This document shows, in pieces, positions 34,823 through 44,681 of a DNA stretch of 49,855 nt. The stretch comes from Tissierella simiarum (lineage in GTDB: Bacteria > Bacillota > Clostridia > Tissierellales > Tissierellaceae). Under the pieces are notes generated by a model. That model saw only the letters and a program-made list of their open reading frames with translations, was not told the origin of the DNA and searched no databases. The first letter of the stretch is position 1. Every line of letters begins with the position of its first letter. The translations under genes were made by a program, and so were the position numbers. The stretch is taken from contig NZ_JAHLPM010000022.1 in NCBI RefSeq assembly GCF_018917865.1, forward strand, positions 1 to 49,855, given 5' to 3'.

Positions 34823-36907
34823 ATGAGAAAACATTTGGCTATTTTTATGGTTTCAATACTAATGTTTACAAGTTTAGTTCCAATAAATGTTTATGGAGAA
34901 AAAGGATTTGATAAAAAATTAGAGGAAGCTATTCTTAAAGTGAAAAAGGTTTTTAATATTTCTAATGAATATGATAGTTTTGATTCTTCAGTTAGTACCT
35001 ACGGCAAGACGACTAATTTCTATTTAAATTGGAAGGATTCCAAAGGAAAGTTGGGAGATATTAATATAAATACTGATGAAGAAGGTAATATCACTAGTTA
35101 TAATAAAAATTATTCTACTTATCAAGAACCTAAGACTAGATTAGCTAAGTTTTCTAGAGAAGAAGGATTAAAAATAGCTTTAGATTTTATCAATAAAGTA
35201 GATTCTAAAGTTGCAAAGGAAGTAAAACATAAAGACATTAAAGAACCTATGTATTCGTCAGCAATAGAATATGGATATGAATTTACTCGTTATATAAATA
35301 ATATTCCTTATCCAGAAAATAATATAAGAATATACGTTAATAAGGATACAGGAGAAGTCACAAATTATTATACTAACTGGGATAGAAAATTGAATTTTCC
35401 AGATAATAAAGATATAATTTCTATTGATAAAGCCAAAGAATCATACAAAAAAGAGATAGGATTAAAGCCGATGTATAAGCAATCTTATCAAATAGACTCT
35501 AAGACTTATTATCTATCTTATTCAACCTTTATGACAACAAAGGCAATAGATGCAAAAACTGGAAAACCAATAGTAATAAGTAACTACAGACCTTTATATG
35601 ATACAGCAAATATGGAAAAGGAAATGAGTCCTTCTGATGGATTGACTCCAGAAGAAAAAGGATCTATAGAAAAAATAGCAGGAATTTTAGATATTAAAGA
35701 TATTGAGAAGAAAGCAAGAGAAATATTAAAGATAGATGATACTTATAAACTACAAAGTAAAAGTCTTTATTCTAATTGGAAAAGTCCAGGAGACTATATA
35801 TGGTCTTTATATTTTAATAAACCTTTAGATAAAAATCAAACTCAAACAGCAGACATATCTTTAGATGGAAAAACTGGTGAATTAATTAGTTTTTACAAAT
35901 ATAAACCTTATAATGAAAATACAAAACCTAAAGTTAATAAGGACACTAGCTTAACCTTAGCTAAAGATTATATAAAGAAGATAAGTCCAGATAAGATAAG
36001 TAAAATAGAATACCTACCAAATGAATTTACAAAGGACAACGATTCAGCTTATCATTTTGAATTTATAAGAAAAATGGATAATGTTTATATAGAAAATGAT
36101 AAGATCAGTGTAGGAGTTGATGCAGTAACTGGAGAAGTTAATTCTTATAATTTGGATTGGTACAAAGGAAAACTACCTTCTAAAGAAAATATTATTTCTC
36201 TAGACAAAGCATATGATATTTTATTTAATGATATCGGATATGAATTAATGTATGTAGCTGTTTATGATTATGAAAAACCTGAAGATGAAAATAAAGAAAT
36301 TAAATTAGTTTATGCTATTAATCAAGAAAAACCTTTAAATATTAGTGCTATAAATGGGGAAATATTAGATTCTAATGGCAAGCCTTATAAAGAAACAACA
36401 ATTTCAGATTATAAAGATATTGATAAAAGCTATGCAAAAGATAAAATAAAGACTTTAGCACAGTACGGAATATCTTTACCAGGTGATGAGTTTAAACCAG
36501 TGGAAAATATTAAACAAAAAGATTTCTTATATCTATTGTATAAATCCTTATCTCCTTATAAAGAAATAGAAAATAATTATGACAATCTATATAAGGATTT
36601 AATTTCCATGGGAATAGTTAGAGAAGGTGAAAAGAATCCAGAAAGAATTGTTACTAAAGAAGAAGGCGTTAAATTTATAATAAGAGTAATGGGATATGAT
36701 AAGATTGCTAATACTTCTGAAATCTTTAAAGATATTTTTAAGGATGAAAAAGATATTAGCAAAGAGCTTAAAGGATATATGTCTGTAGCTTATGGACTAA
36801 AGATTATAGAAATAGACGGAACAGATACAGGAAATATTAAACCAAAATATGAATTAAAGCGTGAAGATGCTGCAACTATGATTTATAACTATATGTTTAT
36901 GGAATAG
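34823..36907 (+). CDS. Secreted YcdB/YcdC-type repeat protein with C-terminal SLH-like domain
   Basis: The 694-residue protein has a signal peptide (about residues 1-25, ending near NVYG) and long Lys/Asp-rich repeats. The phrases TGEVTNYYTNW, TGELISFYKY and TGEVNSYNLDW mark successive PepSY-like/YcdB units at about 130-190, 270-360 and 370-440. The last 150 residues (from about 540) look like S-layer homology repeats (KDLISMGIVREGE, REDAATMIYNYM). It is probably exported and held on the wall. GGGGGG precedes the ATG. Function is unknown; YcdB domains are found in spore-former surface proteins. Confidence 0.78.
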   Translation: MRKHLAIFMVSILMFTSLVPINVYGEKGFDKKLEEAILKVKKVFNISNEYDSFDSSVSTYGKTTNFYLNWKDSKGKLGDININTDEEGNITSYNKNYSTYQEPKTRLAKFSREEGLKIALDFINKVDSKVAKEVKHKDIKEPMYSSAIEYGYEFTRYINNIPYPENNIRIYVNKDTGEVTNYYTNWDRKLNFPDNKDIISIDKAKESYKKEIGLKPMYKQSYQIDSKTYYLSYSTFMTTKAIDAKTGKPIVISNYRPLYDTANMEKEMSPSDGLTPEEKGSIEKIAGILDIKDIEKKAREILKIDDTYKLQSKSLYSNWKSPGDYIWSLYFNKPLDKNQTQTADISLDGKTGELISFYKYKPYNENTKPKVNKDTSLTLAKDYIKKISPDKISKIEYLPNEFTKDNDSAYHFEFIRKMDNVYIENDKISVGVDAVTGEVNSYNLDWYKGKLPSKENIISLDKAYDILFNDIGYELMYVAVYDYEKPEDENKEIKLVYAINQEKPLNISAINGEILDSNGKPYKETTISDYKDIDKSYAKDKIKTLAQYGISLPGDEFKPVENIKQKDFLYLLYKSLSPYKEIENNYDNLYKDLISMGIVREGEKNPERIVTKEEGVKFIIRVMGYDKIANTSEIFKDIFKDEKDISKELKGYMSVAYGLKIIEIDGTDTGNIKPKYELKREDAATMIYNYMFME

Positions 36908-36911
36908 TAAT

Positions 36912-36940
36912 GGCAGGGCACAAGTCCCTGCTATTTTTAT
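36912..36940 (+). terminator. Intrinsic terminator after the YcdB/SLH gene
   Basis: GCAGGG (36913-36918) pairs with CCCTGC (36926-36931) and is followed by TATTTTTATT. Confidence 0.82.
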
Positions 36941-36949
36941 TCTTCTTCT

Positions 36950-36977
36950 TTGACTTTTACTAAATGTATGATAAAAT
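36950..36977 (+). promoter_or_regulatory. Probable promoter of the typA operon
   Basis: TTGACT (36950-36955) and TAAAAT (36972-36977) with a 16-bp spacer lie between the terminator and typA. Confidence 0.5.
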
Positions 36978-37030
36978 TAATTTTGTTAAAGATATAAGGT
37001 AATAATTTTAAATATGAAAGGATCTGTTTT

Positions 37031-38857
37031 ATGAATATTAAAAGAAATGATGTAAGAAATATTGCTATAATTGCTCACGTAGATCATGGAAAAACCACTC
37101 TAGTTGATAGCCTTTTAAAACAAAGTGGAGTCTTTAGAGCAAACCAAGTAGTAGAGGATAGAATTATGGACTCTAATGATATAGAAAGAGAACGAGGAAT
37201 TACAATATTATCTAAAAATACCGCAGTATATTATAAGGACACTAAGATAAATATAATAGATACACCAGGTCATGCTGATTTTGGTGGAGAGGTAGAACGA
37301 GTATTAAAAATGGTAAATGGAGTAGTACTTTTAGTAGATGCCTTTGAAGGCCCTATGCCTCAAACTAAATTTGTATTAAAAAAAGCTTTTGAGCTAGAAC
37401 TTCCTGTTATAGTGTGTATTAATAAAATTGATAGACCAGAGGCACGACCTAATGAAGTAATAGATGAAATATTAGATTTATTTATTGAACTTGGTGCAAG
37501 TGAAAATAATTTAGACTGTCCTTTTGTATTTACTTCATCTAAGCAAGGTACAGCAACTCTTAACATTGAAGAGAAAAAAGAAGACATGATAGATTTATTT
37601 GAAACTATAATGGAGTATATTCCAGCTCCTAAAGGAGATGAAGAAGGACCTTTACAAGTTCTTATTTCCACTATTGATTATAATGAATATGTGGGAAGAA
37701 TAGGTATAGGTAAGGTTGAAAGAGGTAAGATTAACACTAATCAGGAAGCTATAATAGTAAATATAAATGAACCAGATAAAGTAGAAAAAGTAAAAATTAC
37801 AAAAGTTTATGAATTTGAAGGATTAAATAGAGTAGAAGTGGAAGAAGCAAGGGTAGGAAGTCTTATAGCCGTAACAGGAGTAGAGGATATTCATATAGGT
37901 GATACAATATGTCCTGTAGATTTTCCTGAAGCTTTACCTTTTGTTAAGATATCAGAACCTACTATAGCTATGACTTTTTCTGTTAATAATAGTCCTTTTG
38001 CAGGAAGAGAGGGAAAGTTTGTTACATCAAGACAAATAAGAAATAGGCTTTTCAAAGAGCTACAAACAGATGTTAGTTTAAGAGTAGAAGAAACTGATTC
38101 CACAGATGCTTTTAAGGTGTCTGGTAGGGGCGAACTTCATTTATCTGTGCTAATAGAAACTATGAGAAGAGAAGGTTATGAATTCCAAATATCTAAGCCA
38201 GAAGTATTATATAAATATGAAAATGGTAAAAAGTTTGAACCTATAGAAAATGTAACTATTGACGTACTAAATGAATATATTGGATCAGTGATAGAAAAAT
38301 TAGGGCAAAGAAAAGGAGAACTTGTAAGCATGGCTGAATCCAATGGAGGATATGCAAGGCTTATATTTTCCATACCTGCTAGAGGTCTTATAGGATATAG
38401 ACAAGAGTTTATGACAGATACAAAGGGTAATGGTATATTAAACTCCGTATTTGACGGATATGCGCCTTTTAAAGGAGATATTCCAAAGAGAAAAGATGGT
38501 TCTATAATATCCTTTGAAACAGGAGAAGCCACTACCTATGGTCTCCATTCAGCTCAAGAAAGAGGAGTGCTATTTGTAGGTGCAGGGACTCCGGTTTATG
38601 AAGGAATGGTAGTAGGTTCAAATCCTAAAGGATTAGATATTGAAGTTAATGTGTGTAGAAAAAAACAGCAATCTAATGTTAGAGCATCTGGATCTGATGA
38701 AGCTTTAAGACTATCTTCACCTAGAGATATGTCCCTAGAAGAGGCTTTAGAATTTATTGAAGATGATGAACTTATAGAAGTTACTCCTATTATGTTTAGA
38801 ATAAGAAAAAAAATATTAGATAGTAACAAAAGATATAAATCTAAAAAGAATAGTTAA
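37031..38857 (+). CDS. typA: Translational GTPase TypA/BipA
   Basis: The 608-residue elongation-factor-like GTPase has G1 AHVDHGKTT, the switch I region ERGITILSKNTA, G3 DTPGHADFGGEVE and G4 NKIDRPEA. EF-G-like domains and the TypA-specific C-terminus follow. It acts on ribosomes in stress and low temperature. A GAAAGGATCTG site precedes the ATG. The next four genes follow on the same strand with gaps below 50 bp. Confidence 0.96.
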   Translation: MNIKRNDVRNIAIIAHVDHGKTTLVDSLLKQSGVFRANQVVEDRIMDSNDIERERGITILSKNTAVYYKDTKINIIDTPGHADFGGEVERVLKMVNGVVLLVDAFEGPMPQTKFVLKKAFELELPVIVCINKIDRPEARPNEVIDEILDLFIELGASENNLDCPFVFTSSKQGTATLNIEEKKEDMIDLFETIMEYIPAPKGDEEGPLQVLISTIDYNEYVGRIGIGKVERGKINTNQEAIIVNINEPDKVEKVKITKVYEFEGLNRVEVEEARVGSLIAVTGVEDIHIGDTICPVDFPEALPFVKISEPTIAMTFSVNNSPFAGREGKFVTSRQIRNRLFKELQTDVSLRVEETDSTDAFKVSGRGELHLSVLIETMRREGYEFQISKPEVLYKYENGKKFEPIENVTIDVLNEYIGSVIEKLGQRKGELVSMAESNGGYARLIFSIPARGLIGYRQEFMTDTKGNGILNSVFDGYAPFKGDIPKRKDGSIISFETGEATTYGLHSAQERGVLFVGAGTPVYEGMVVGSNPKGLDIEVNVCRKKQQSNVRASGSDEALRLSSPRDMSLEEALEFIEDDELIEVTPIMFRIRKKILDSNKRYKSKKNS

Positions 38858-38884
38858 CACGTTAATAATTAAATTAAAGGTGAT

Positions 38885-40345
38885 ATGATGGAGTATATAG
38901 TAGAAGGTTATTTATGGGTATTTAAGAATATCTTATGGCTAAATATTTTGTTTGGTGTTCTATTAGTATTTTTTGAAAGAAGGAATCCAACTTCTACTTG
39001 GCTATGGTTAATGGCACTAACATTTTTACCTGGTATTGGATTTATACTCTATTTATTCATAGGTCAGGATTTAAGTAAGAAAAAAATGTTTAGATTAAAA
39101 GAAGAAGAAGATAGATGTTTTCGAAATATTGTTTTAGTTCAAGAAAAAGAAATGATGAAAGACGAATATAATTTTTCCAATCCAAATTTTATTAAACATG
39201 AAGATCTTATTAAAATGCATCTTATGAATAGCGAATCTTTTTTTTCTGAAGATAATCATGTAGATTTATATTTTTCAGGAGAAGAAAAGTTTGAAGCTTT
39301 GCTTGAAAGTATGTCTAATGCAAAAAAATATATTCATATGCAATATTATATATTTAAGAGTGATAATATAGGTATGAAAATAATAAATATGCTGACTAAA
39401 AAAGCTAGAGAAGGAGTAGAAGTAAAAGTGCTCTTTGATGGAATGGGAGGCAGAAAGCTTGCTAAAAATTGTTTTAATGATTTAAAAGCTGCAGGTGGAG
39501 AGGTTGCTGTGTTTTTCCCTCCTTTTGTTCCGTTAATTAGTTTAAGAATAAATTATAGAAATCATAGGAAGATATGTATAATAGATGGTGAAGAAGCATA
39601 TGTTGGTGGATTTAATATTGGTGACGAATATTTAGGGCTATCTAAAAAATTTGGTTATTGGAGAGATACTCATATTAAAATTAGAGGTAGTGCTATAGCT
39701 GGACTTCAATGGCGATTCTTTTTAGATTGGAGATTTGCTACTAATAAAGATACAGGAAATTGTGATGTATATTTATCAGAAAATAAATATACGGGACATA
39801 TGGGAATTCAGATTGTAAGTAGTGGTCCAGATTCTAAATGGCCTAGCATTAAAGATGGATATTTAAAGATGATAAGCAATGCTAAAGAGAAGGTATATAT
39901 TCAAACACCTTATTTTATACCAGATGATAGTATTTTTGAAGCATTAAAATTAGCAGGATTGTCAGGACTAGATGTAAGAGTTATGATTCCATGCAAACCG
40001 GACCATCCTTTTGTTTACTGGGCAAGTATGAGTTATATCGGAGAGCTTTTACTAGCAGGAGTTAAGTTTTATACTTATGAACGAGGATTTTTGCACAGTA
40101 AGGTTGTTTTAATGGATGATTTTGTTTCATCTGTAGGAACAGCGAATTTAGATATTAGAAGTTTTAAATTAAATTTTGAAGTTAATGCATTTATTTATGA
40201 TGAAAATATTAATTTAGGTATGACAGAACAATTTATAGAGGATTTAAATTACTGTAAAGAAATAACTATAGAAGAATACAATAAAAGATCAAAAATTGTA
40301 AAAATAAAAGAATCCTTTTCAAGACTCCTTTCTCCTATTTTATAA
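38885..40345 (+). CDS. cls: Cardiolipin synthase (two HKD motifs)
   Basis: The 486-residue protein starts with two hydrophobic segments (PLDc_N; about residues 10-65), followed by two phospholipase D repeats. The HKD motifs are visible as NHRKICIIDG (with GGFNIGDEY) and LHSKVVLMDD (with VGTANLDIRSF). It joins two phosphatidylglycerols to cardiolipin at the membrane. ATG 38885 and 38888 are both possible after AAAGGTGAT. Length and order are normal for bacterial Cls. Confidence 0.93.
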   Translation: MMEYIVEGYLWVFKNILWLNILFGVLLVFFERRNPTSTWLWLMALTFLPGIGFILYLFIGQDLSKKKMFRLKEEEDRCFRNIVLVQEKEMMKDEYNFSNPNFIKHEDLIKMHLMNSESFFSEDNHVDLYFSGEEKFEALLESMSNAKKYIHMQYYIFKSDNIGMKIINMLTKKAREGVEVKVLFDGMGGRKLAKNCFNDLKAAGGEVAVFFPPFVPLISLRINYRNHRKICIIDGEEAYVGGFNIGDEYLGLSKKFGYWRDTHIKIRGSAIAGLQWRFFLDWRFATNKDTGNCDVYLSENKYTGHMGIQIVSSGPDSKWPSIKDGYLKMISNAKEKVYIQTPYFIPDDSIFEALKLAGLSGLDVRVMIPCKPDHPFVYWASMSYIGELLLAGVKFYTYERGFLHSKVVLMDDFVSSVGTANLDIRSFKLNFEVNAFIYDENINLGMTEQFIEDLNYCKEITIEEYNKRSKIVKIKESFSRLLSPIL

Positions 40346-40391
40346 CATAAAAAAACTGCCTCTGGAAACAATATTTATGAGGTGATTTAAG

Positions 40392-41249
40392 ATGAAAAAT
40401 AGGAGAACTTTTTTTATATATTTAGTTACTATAATATTTTTGGTAGGATGCAAATCACAAAGGAATACAGGAGTTAAGTTTCAGCAGCAAGAGAGAGCAC
40501 CTCAAAACCTAGTAGGTGTTAGTAAAGCTCTTGATAATATACTTAAAAGTATAGAGAAAGTTGAAAAGGCTCTTGAGGCACCAGAAACAGTAATAAAGAT
40601 GGACAAAAAGAATGAAGAAAAATCCTCCGAAGGAACTTCGACCAGTAGTGAAACTGATAAAAAAAATAAAGAAAACCAAGAGAGCAAAAAAGGAGAAACT
40701 GGCAGTAAATCTTCTAACATAGATGAAATATTACTAGAAGAGTGGAAGAAAGTAGATAAAGAATTAGAAAATGCTCATCGACTGTGGAATGCATTTGAAG
40801 TTGAAGGTATGAAAAAAGGTGTCACTAAAGAAAGAGCAGATAAGTTTGAAGAAAGCTTAAATTTTTTTACGACAGCTATAGAAAAAAGGAATATTATTGA
40901 TATTTATGATTATGGAAGTCAGTCTATGTCTAATCTTGGTCCAATGTATGATTTATATAGAGATGAAATAAAGGGAGAAATAAGTCGTATAAAGTATGCT
41001 GCTCATCAATGTTATTTAAGAGCTTCTCAAGGAAGAATTGAAGAATCTTTAACTTTATTAAATGGTACAGAAGAATATATAAATATAATGAGGCAAAAGA
41101 TAGGAACAGATAACGTTAAAATAAAAGCTTTAGATAAAGTGGTCTTATCTATAGGAGATATGAGGAGCTCACTAAAGGAGAACAGTATTAAACTTTTTAG
41201 AATAAAAAAAGATATTATAATAAAAAACCTTGAAGACTTAGAAAAGTAA
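40392..41249 (+). CDS. Uncharacterised lipoprotein
   Basis: The 285-residue protein has a lipoprotein signal with lipobox LVGC (Cys20), then a helical part. A low-complexity Ser/Lys/Glu linker follows (about 75-110), then a helical C-terminal domain (about 110-285). I do not recognise a family. GAGGTG precedes the ATG. It lies between the cardiolipin synthase and an aminotransferase gene, which does not suggest a role beyond an envelope location. Confidence 0.75.
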   Translation: MKNRRTFFIYLVTIIFLVGCKSQRNTGVKFQQQERAPQNLVGVSKALDNILKSIEKVEKALEAPETVIKMDKKNEEKSSEGTSTSSETDKKNKENQESKKGETGSKSSNIDEILLEEWKKVDKELENAHRLWNAFEVEGMKKGVTKERADKFEESLNFFTTAIEKRNIIDIYDYGSQSMSNLGPMYDLYRDEIKGEISRIKYAAHQCYLRASQGRIEESLTLLNGTEEYINIMRQKIGTDNVKIKALDKVVLSIGDMRSSLKENSIKLFRIKKDIIIKNLEDLEK

Positions 41250-41278
41250 GAGTATATTAAAAGAAAAGGGGGATATTA

Positions 41279-42121
41279 ATGAAAGCTGAAGCTATTAAAG
41301 AATATTACATTATAAATGGAGAGTTAAGAGATACTAATGATTTGGAAATATTTAGCAAAATTGAGAAACCACCTATTTATGAAGTTATCAGAGTTATAAA
41401 AAGAGTACCTTTATTTTTAGAGGATCATTTGGAAAGAATGTTTCAATCAGCTAATATAATTAATTACTCCATAGAGAGATCAGAAGCAGAAATTACAAGG
41501 GATATAAGAGAATTAATACACAAAAATCAAATAGACAATTTAAATATAAAGCTTATATCTACAGATGTGGAGAGAAATGGTAAAGTATTTTTAGCTTATT
41601 TTATTGAAAGCTTTTATCCTCCAGAAGAATATTATAGAGAGGGTATACGTACCATACTATTTCACTATGAACGAGAAAATCCTAATGCTAAAGTATTAAT
41701 TTCCTCTTTTAAAGAACAGGTAGCTAAAGAATTAAAAGAAAAGGGTGCTTTTGAAGCCTTGTTAGTAAACAAGCATGGATATATACCTGAAGGAAGTAGA
41801 TCTAATATGTTTTTTGTGAAAGGTGATAAGGTGTATACTGCCCCTAAAGGAGATGTACTTTTAGGAATTACGAGAAAACATATATTGAGTATTTGTAATA
41901 AACTTAATATTAAAGTAATAGAAGAGAATATTCATGTAGAAGACTTAAATTCATTGGATGGAGGATTTATGTCAGGAACTTCTGTTAATGTACTTCCTAT
42001 AACTACAATTGATAATATAAAAATTGACTCTATTAATAATAAAATCATAAAAGAAATAAATAATACTTATGTAAGAGAAATAGAAAAATATATTAACAGC
42101 TATAATGGAAAATGGATATAA
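41279..42121 (+). CDS. PLP-dependent aminotransferase class IV family protein
   Basis: The 280-residue protein fits the fold-type IV group (branched-chain aminotransferase, D-amino acid aminotransferase, aminodeoxychorismate lyase). An N-terminal YYIINGEL, a central lysine near KEQVAKELKE, PEGSRSNMFFV with the conserved glutamate, GITRKHIL, and GGFMSGTSVNVLPI all fit. The length agrees with the lyase and D-amino acid branches, but I cannot choose between them. GGGGGA precedes the ATG at 41279. Confidence 0.82.
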   Translation: MKAEAIKEYYIINGELRDTNDLEIFSKIEKPPIYEVIRVIKRVPLFLEDHLERMFQSANIINYSIERSEAEITRDIRELIHKNQIDNLNIKLISTDVERNGKVFLAYFIESFYPPEEYYREGIRTILFHYERENPNAKVLISSFKEQVAKELKEKGAFEALLVNKHGYIPEGSRSNMFFVKGDKVYTAPKGDVLLGITRKHILSICNKLNIKVIEENIHVEDLNSLDGGFMSGTSVNVLPITTIDNIKIDSINNKIIKEINNTYVREIEKYINSYNGKWI

Positions 42122-42153
42122 GTTAATATTAAAATAGAATGGTAGTGATAAAA

Positions 42154-43176
42154 ATGAATGTAAAGAAGTTAAATCATATTTTCATTTTATTAATAATTTG
42201 TTTAACTCTTTATCTCGTAGTATACAGTAATAGTTTTGGAGATTTAACTAAAGTAATTAGGGAAACTAAAATAAGATATTTAGAAATAGCCTTAGTAATG
42301 ATGATACTAGATTGGTTCTTTGACGGATTAGTACTTAATAATATAACAAAAACGGTTCATGGCAAGATTAATTATTTTAAGTCTTTGAAAATTGCAGTTA
42401 TTGGCCAGTATTATAGTGCAATAACGCCTTTTTCAACTGGAGGACAACCAGTTCAGGTTTACTTAATGTCTAAAGATTCAATCTCTGTACCTAAAGGTTC
42501 TACTATACTATTTAATAAATTTATTATTTATCAAATGGCAGTAACATTTTATTCTTTAGTGATGTTTATATTTAAAATAGGATTTGTTTTAAGTGATGCT
42601 AAAGCAGCAGTACCCTTTGTAATAATAGGATTTATACTAAACTTAATAGTATTAATTGGTATAATACTATTATTCTATAGACCTAATTGGGTTAGACCTA
42701 TTATATTATTTGGATACAAGTTAGTTCATAAAATAGGACTTGTTAAAAATTTAGATGAATTAACAGACAGACTTGATAAATCCATGGCTGAATATAATGA
42801 GAGTATTGAGAAGATAAAAGAGAATAAAAAGGAAAGTTTAAAATTATTGGTACTTACTCTTATTCAGTTAACTTGTTATTTTAGTATAACGTATTTTATT
42901 TATCTAGCATTAGGATTGGATGAGGCTTCATTTTTAGATATAGTTGCTATTCAATCTTTAGTGCATATGGCTGCTTCATATATACCTACTCCTGGAACTG
43001 CTGGTGCTTCAGAGGGAGGATATTATTTACTATTTAAACCTTTATTTACTAAGAATTTACTTGCCTATTCTATGCTGTTATGGAGGGCTATCAGTTATTA
43101 TTTTAGACTAGTTGTTACTGGAATAGTAACTTTAATGGATATGATAATTAGAAGAAGAAAAAGTGCTGTGATATAG
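42154..43176 (+). CDS. Lysylphosphatidylglycerol-synthase-TM / UPF0104 family integral membrane protein
   Basis: I start it at ATG 42154 (340 residues) behind GGTAGTGAT. An in-frame ATG at 42139 lies upstream of that site. About eight hydrophobic segments are present. The signature region is SAITPFSTGGQPVQVYLM early and YIPTPGTAGASEGGYYLLF late, the pattern of the MprF flippase-type membrane domain without the synthase domain. Its position in a run with cardiolipin synthase supports a role in envelope lipids, by inference. A terminator follows. Confidence 0.85.
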   Translation: MNVKKLNHIFILLIICLTLYLVVYSNSFGDLTKVIRETKIRYLEIALVMMILDWFFDGLVLNNITKTVHGKINYFKSLKIAVIGQYYSAITPFSTGGQPVQVYLMSKDSISVPKGSTILFNKFIIYQMAVTFYSLVMFIFKIGFVLSDAKAAVPFVIIGFILNLIVLIGIILLFYRPNWVRPIILFGYKLVHKIGLVKNLDELTDRLDKSMAEYNESIEKIKENKKESLKLLVLTLIQLTCYFSITYFIYLALGLDEASFLDIVAIQSLVHMAASYIPTPGTAGASEGGYYLLFKPLFTKNLLAYSMLLWRAISYYFRLVVTGIVTLMDMIIRRRKSAVI

Positions 43177-43199
43177 TGAGAATTTCTATAAATCATCAA

Positions 43200-43232
43200 A
43201 AATGCCCTTAGATTAGTCTAAGGACATTTTTT
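43200..43232. terminator. Bidirectional terminator between the flippase-like gene and pepT
   Basis: CCTTAGA (43206-43212) pairs with TCTAAGG (43217-43223). The flanking AATG/CATT pairs extend it across one mismatch, and T-runs lie in both directions. Confidence 0.78.
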
Positions 43233-44445
43233 GTGCTAATTCTATAATTTTTAGAACAACTTCTACAGATTTTTCCATAGCAAATGTAGGTATGTATTCA
43301 AATTTACCATGGTAATTATGACCACCTGTGAAGATATTTGGACAAGGAAGTCCCATATAGGAAAGTCTGGCTCCATCAGTACCCCCTCTAATTGGAGTAA
43401 TTAATGGTTGTATTCCTAAATCCTCCATAGCCTTTTTAGCAATATCTACTATATGCATAACAGGTTCAATTTTTTCTTTCATATTATAATAAGAATCTGT
43501 AATTTCTAAAGTAATTACATTATTATACTTATAGTTTAATAAGTTCACAATTTCAGTTAAAGTACTTTTTTTCCTTTCAAACTTATCTTTGCAATGATCT
43601 CTTATAATATAGGTAAAACTAGTTTCCTCTACAGAGCCATTAAAGTCAGCAAGATGATAAAAACCTTCATATCCTTCTGTATACTCTGGTCTCTCATTAA
43701 CAGGTAGCATAGAATTAAGTTCCATACCAATTAACATAGAATTAGTCATTTTATTTTTTGCAGTTCCTGGATGAACATTTCTACCTTGTATAAATATTTT
43801 AGCTGTAGCGGCATTAAAATTCTCATATTCTAGTTCACCTATAGGACCTCCATCTAAAGTATATGCAAAATCTGCATTAAATTTTTCTACATCGAAATAA
43901 TCTGCACCTCTACCAATCTCCTCATCTGGAGTAAAACCTATCTTTATAGTTCCATGAGGAATAAAGGGATTTTCTATTAGATATTCTATAGCTGTAATTA
44001 TTTCAGCTATGCCTGCCTTATCATCAGCACCTAAAAGAGTAGTTCCGTCAGTAGTGATTAAATCCATACCAATATAATTTTTTATTTCAGGAAAATCTTT
44101 TGTCGACAAAATTATATTTTTTTCTTCATTAAGTAGAATATCTTCACCATCATAATTACTAATAATTTTAGGATTTACATTTTTTCCAGACATATCTGGG
44201 CTAGTGTCCATATGGGCAACAAAGCCTATAGTAGGTGTATTTTTATTAATATTTGAAGGAAGTGTAGCCATTACATAACCTCGTTGATCTACTGATACAT
44301 CTTTAAGACCGATTTCCATTAATTCTTTTCCTAAAATTTTAGCAAATTCTAATTGATTATTGGTGCTAGGAACAGTATTAGAACTATCATCAGAAGTAGT
44401 TTCATATTTGACATAACGTAAAAATCTATCTATTACTTTAGACAT
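43213..44445 (-). CDS. pepT: Peptidase T (tripeptide aminopeptidase)
   Basis: The 410-residue M20 zinc peptidase has AHMDTS (metal His), GADDKAG (bridging Asp), [11 protein letters not shown] (catalytic Glu) and [17 protein letters not shown] and the final GGHNYHG histidine follow. I start it at 44445, 6 bp after GGGAGGT; a longer frame adds five residues upstream of that site. It trims the N-terminus of tripeptides, consistent with the window's peptide importer. It is a single gene. Confidence 0.95.
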   Translation of the reverse strand: MSKVIDRFLRYVKYETTSDDSSNTVPSTNNQLEFAKILGKELMEIGLKDVSVDQRGYVMATLPSNINKNTPTIGFVAHMDTSPDMSGKNVNPKIISNYDGEDILLNEEKNIILSTKDFPEIKNYIGMDLITTDGTTLLGADDKAGIAEIITAIEYLIENPFIPHGTIKIGFTPDEEIGRGADYFDVEKFNADFAYTLDGGPIGELEYENFNAATAKIFIQGRNVHPGTAKNKMTNSMLIGMELNSMLPVNERPEYTEGYEGFYHLADFNGSVEETSFTYIIRDHCKDKFERKKSTLTEIVNLLNYKYNNVITLEITDSYYNMKEKIEPVMHIVDIAKKAMEDLGIQPLITPIRGGTDGARLSYMGLPCPNIFTGGHNYHGKFEYIPTFAMEKSVEVVLKIIELAQKMSLD

Positions 44446-44681
44446 ATATTTACCTCCCATCTTTAATATATATATATTATATTATACAATATAATATATA
44501 ATTATTTTAAAATTTCTGTCGAAAAATCTAAGAAATTAACTTCAACTTTACTATTTTCTCCAATAACCTTAGGTAATGGAAGAAAATAAGAGATTATTTA
44601 GAATAAAGGTTAATAATCTATATGAAAAATATTTATTATATTGATATAATTGTCAATGGACAAAGCAAGGGGGATTAACAA
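44446..44681. other. AT-rich spacer between pepT and the GH18 pseudogene
   Basis: Very AT-rich, with several TATAAT-like boxes on both strands that probably include the pepT promoter. A minus-strand stretch ending at a stop near 44501 reads as a plausible 30-residue tail (…LPKVIGENSKVEVNFLDFS…) without a start codon. It is too short to call. Confidence 0.4.

Noticed and set aside
38176-38532. 118-codon minus-strand frame within typA
   Set aside because: Antisense shadow of a conserved coding region.
44480-44600. Short minus-strand protein-like tail upstream of pepT
   Set aside because: Only about 30 codons, no start codon and a stop just upstream; cannot be distinguished from chance.
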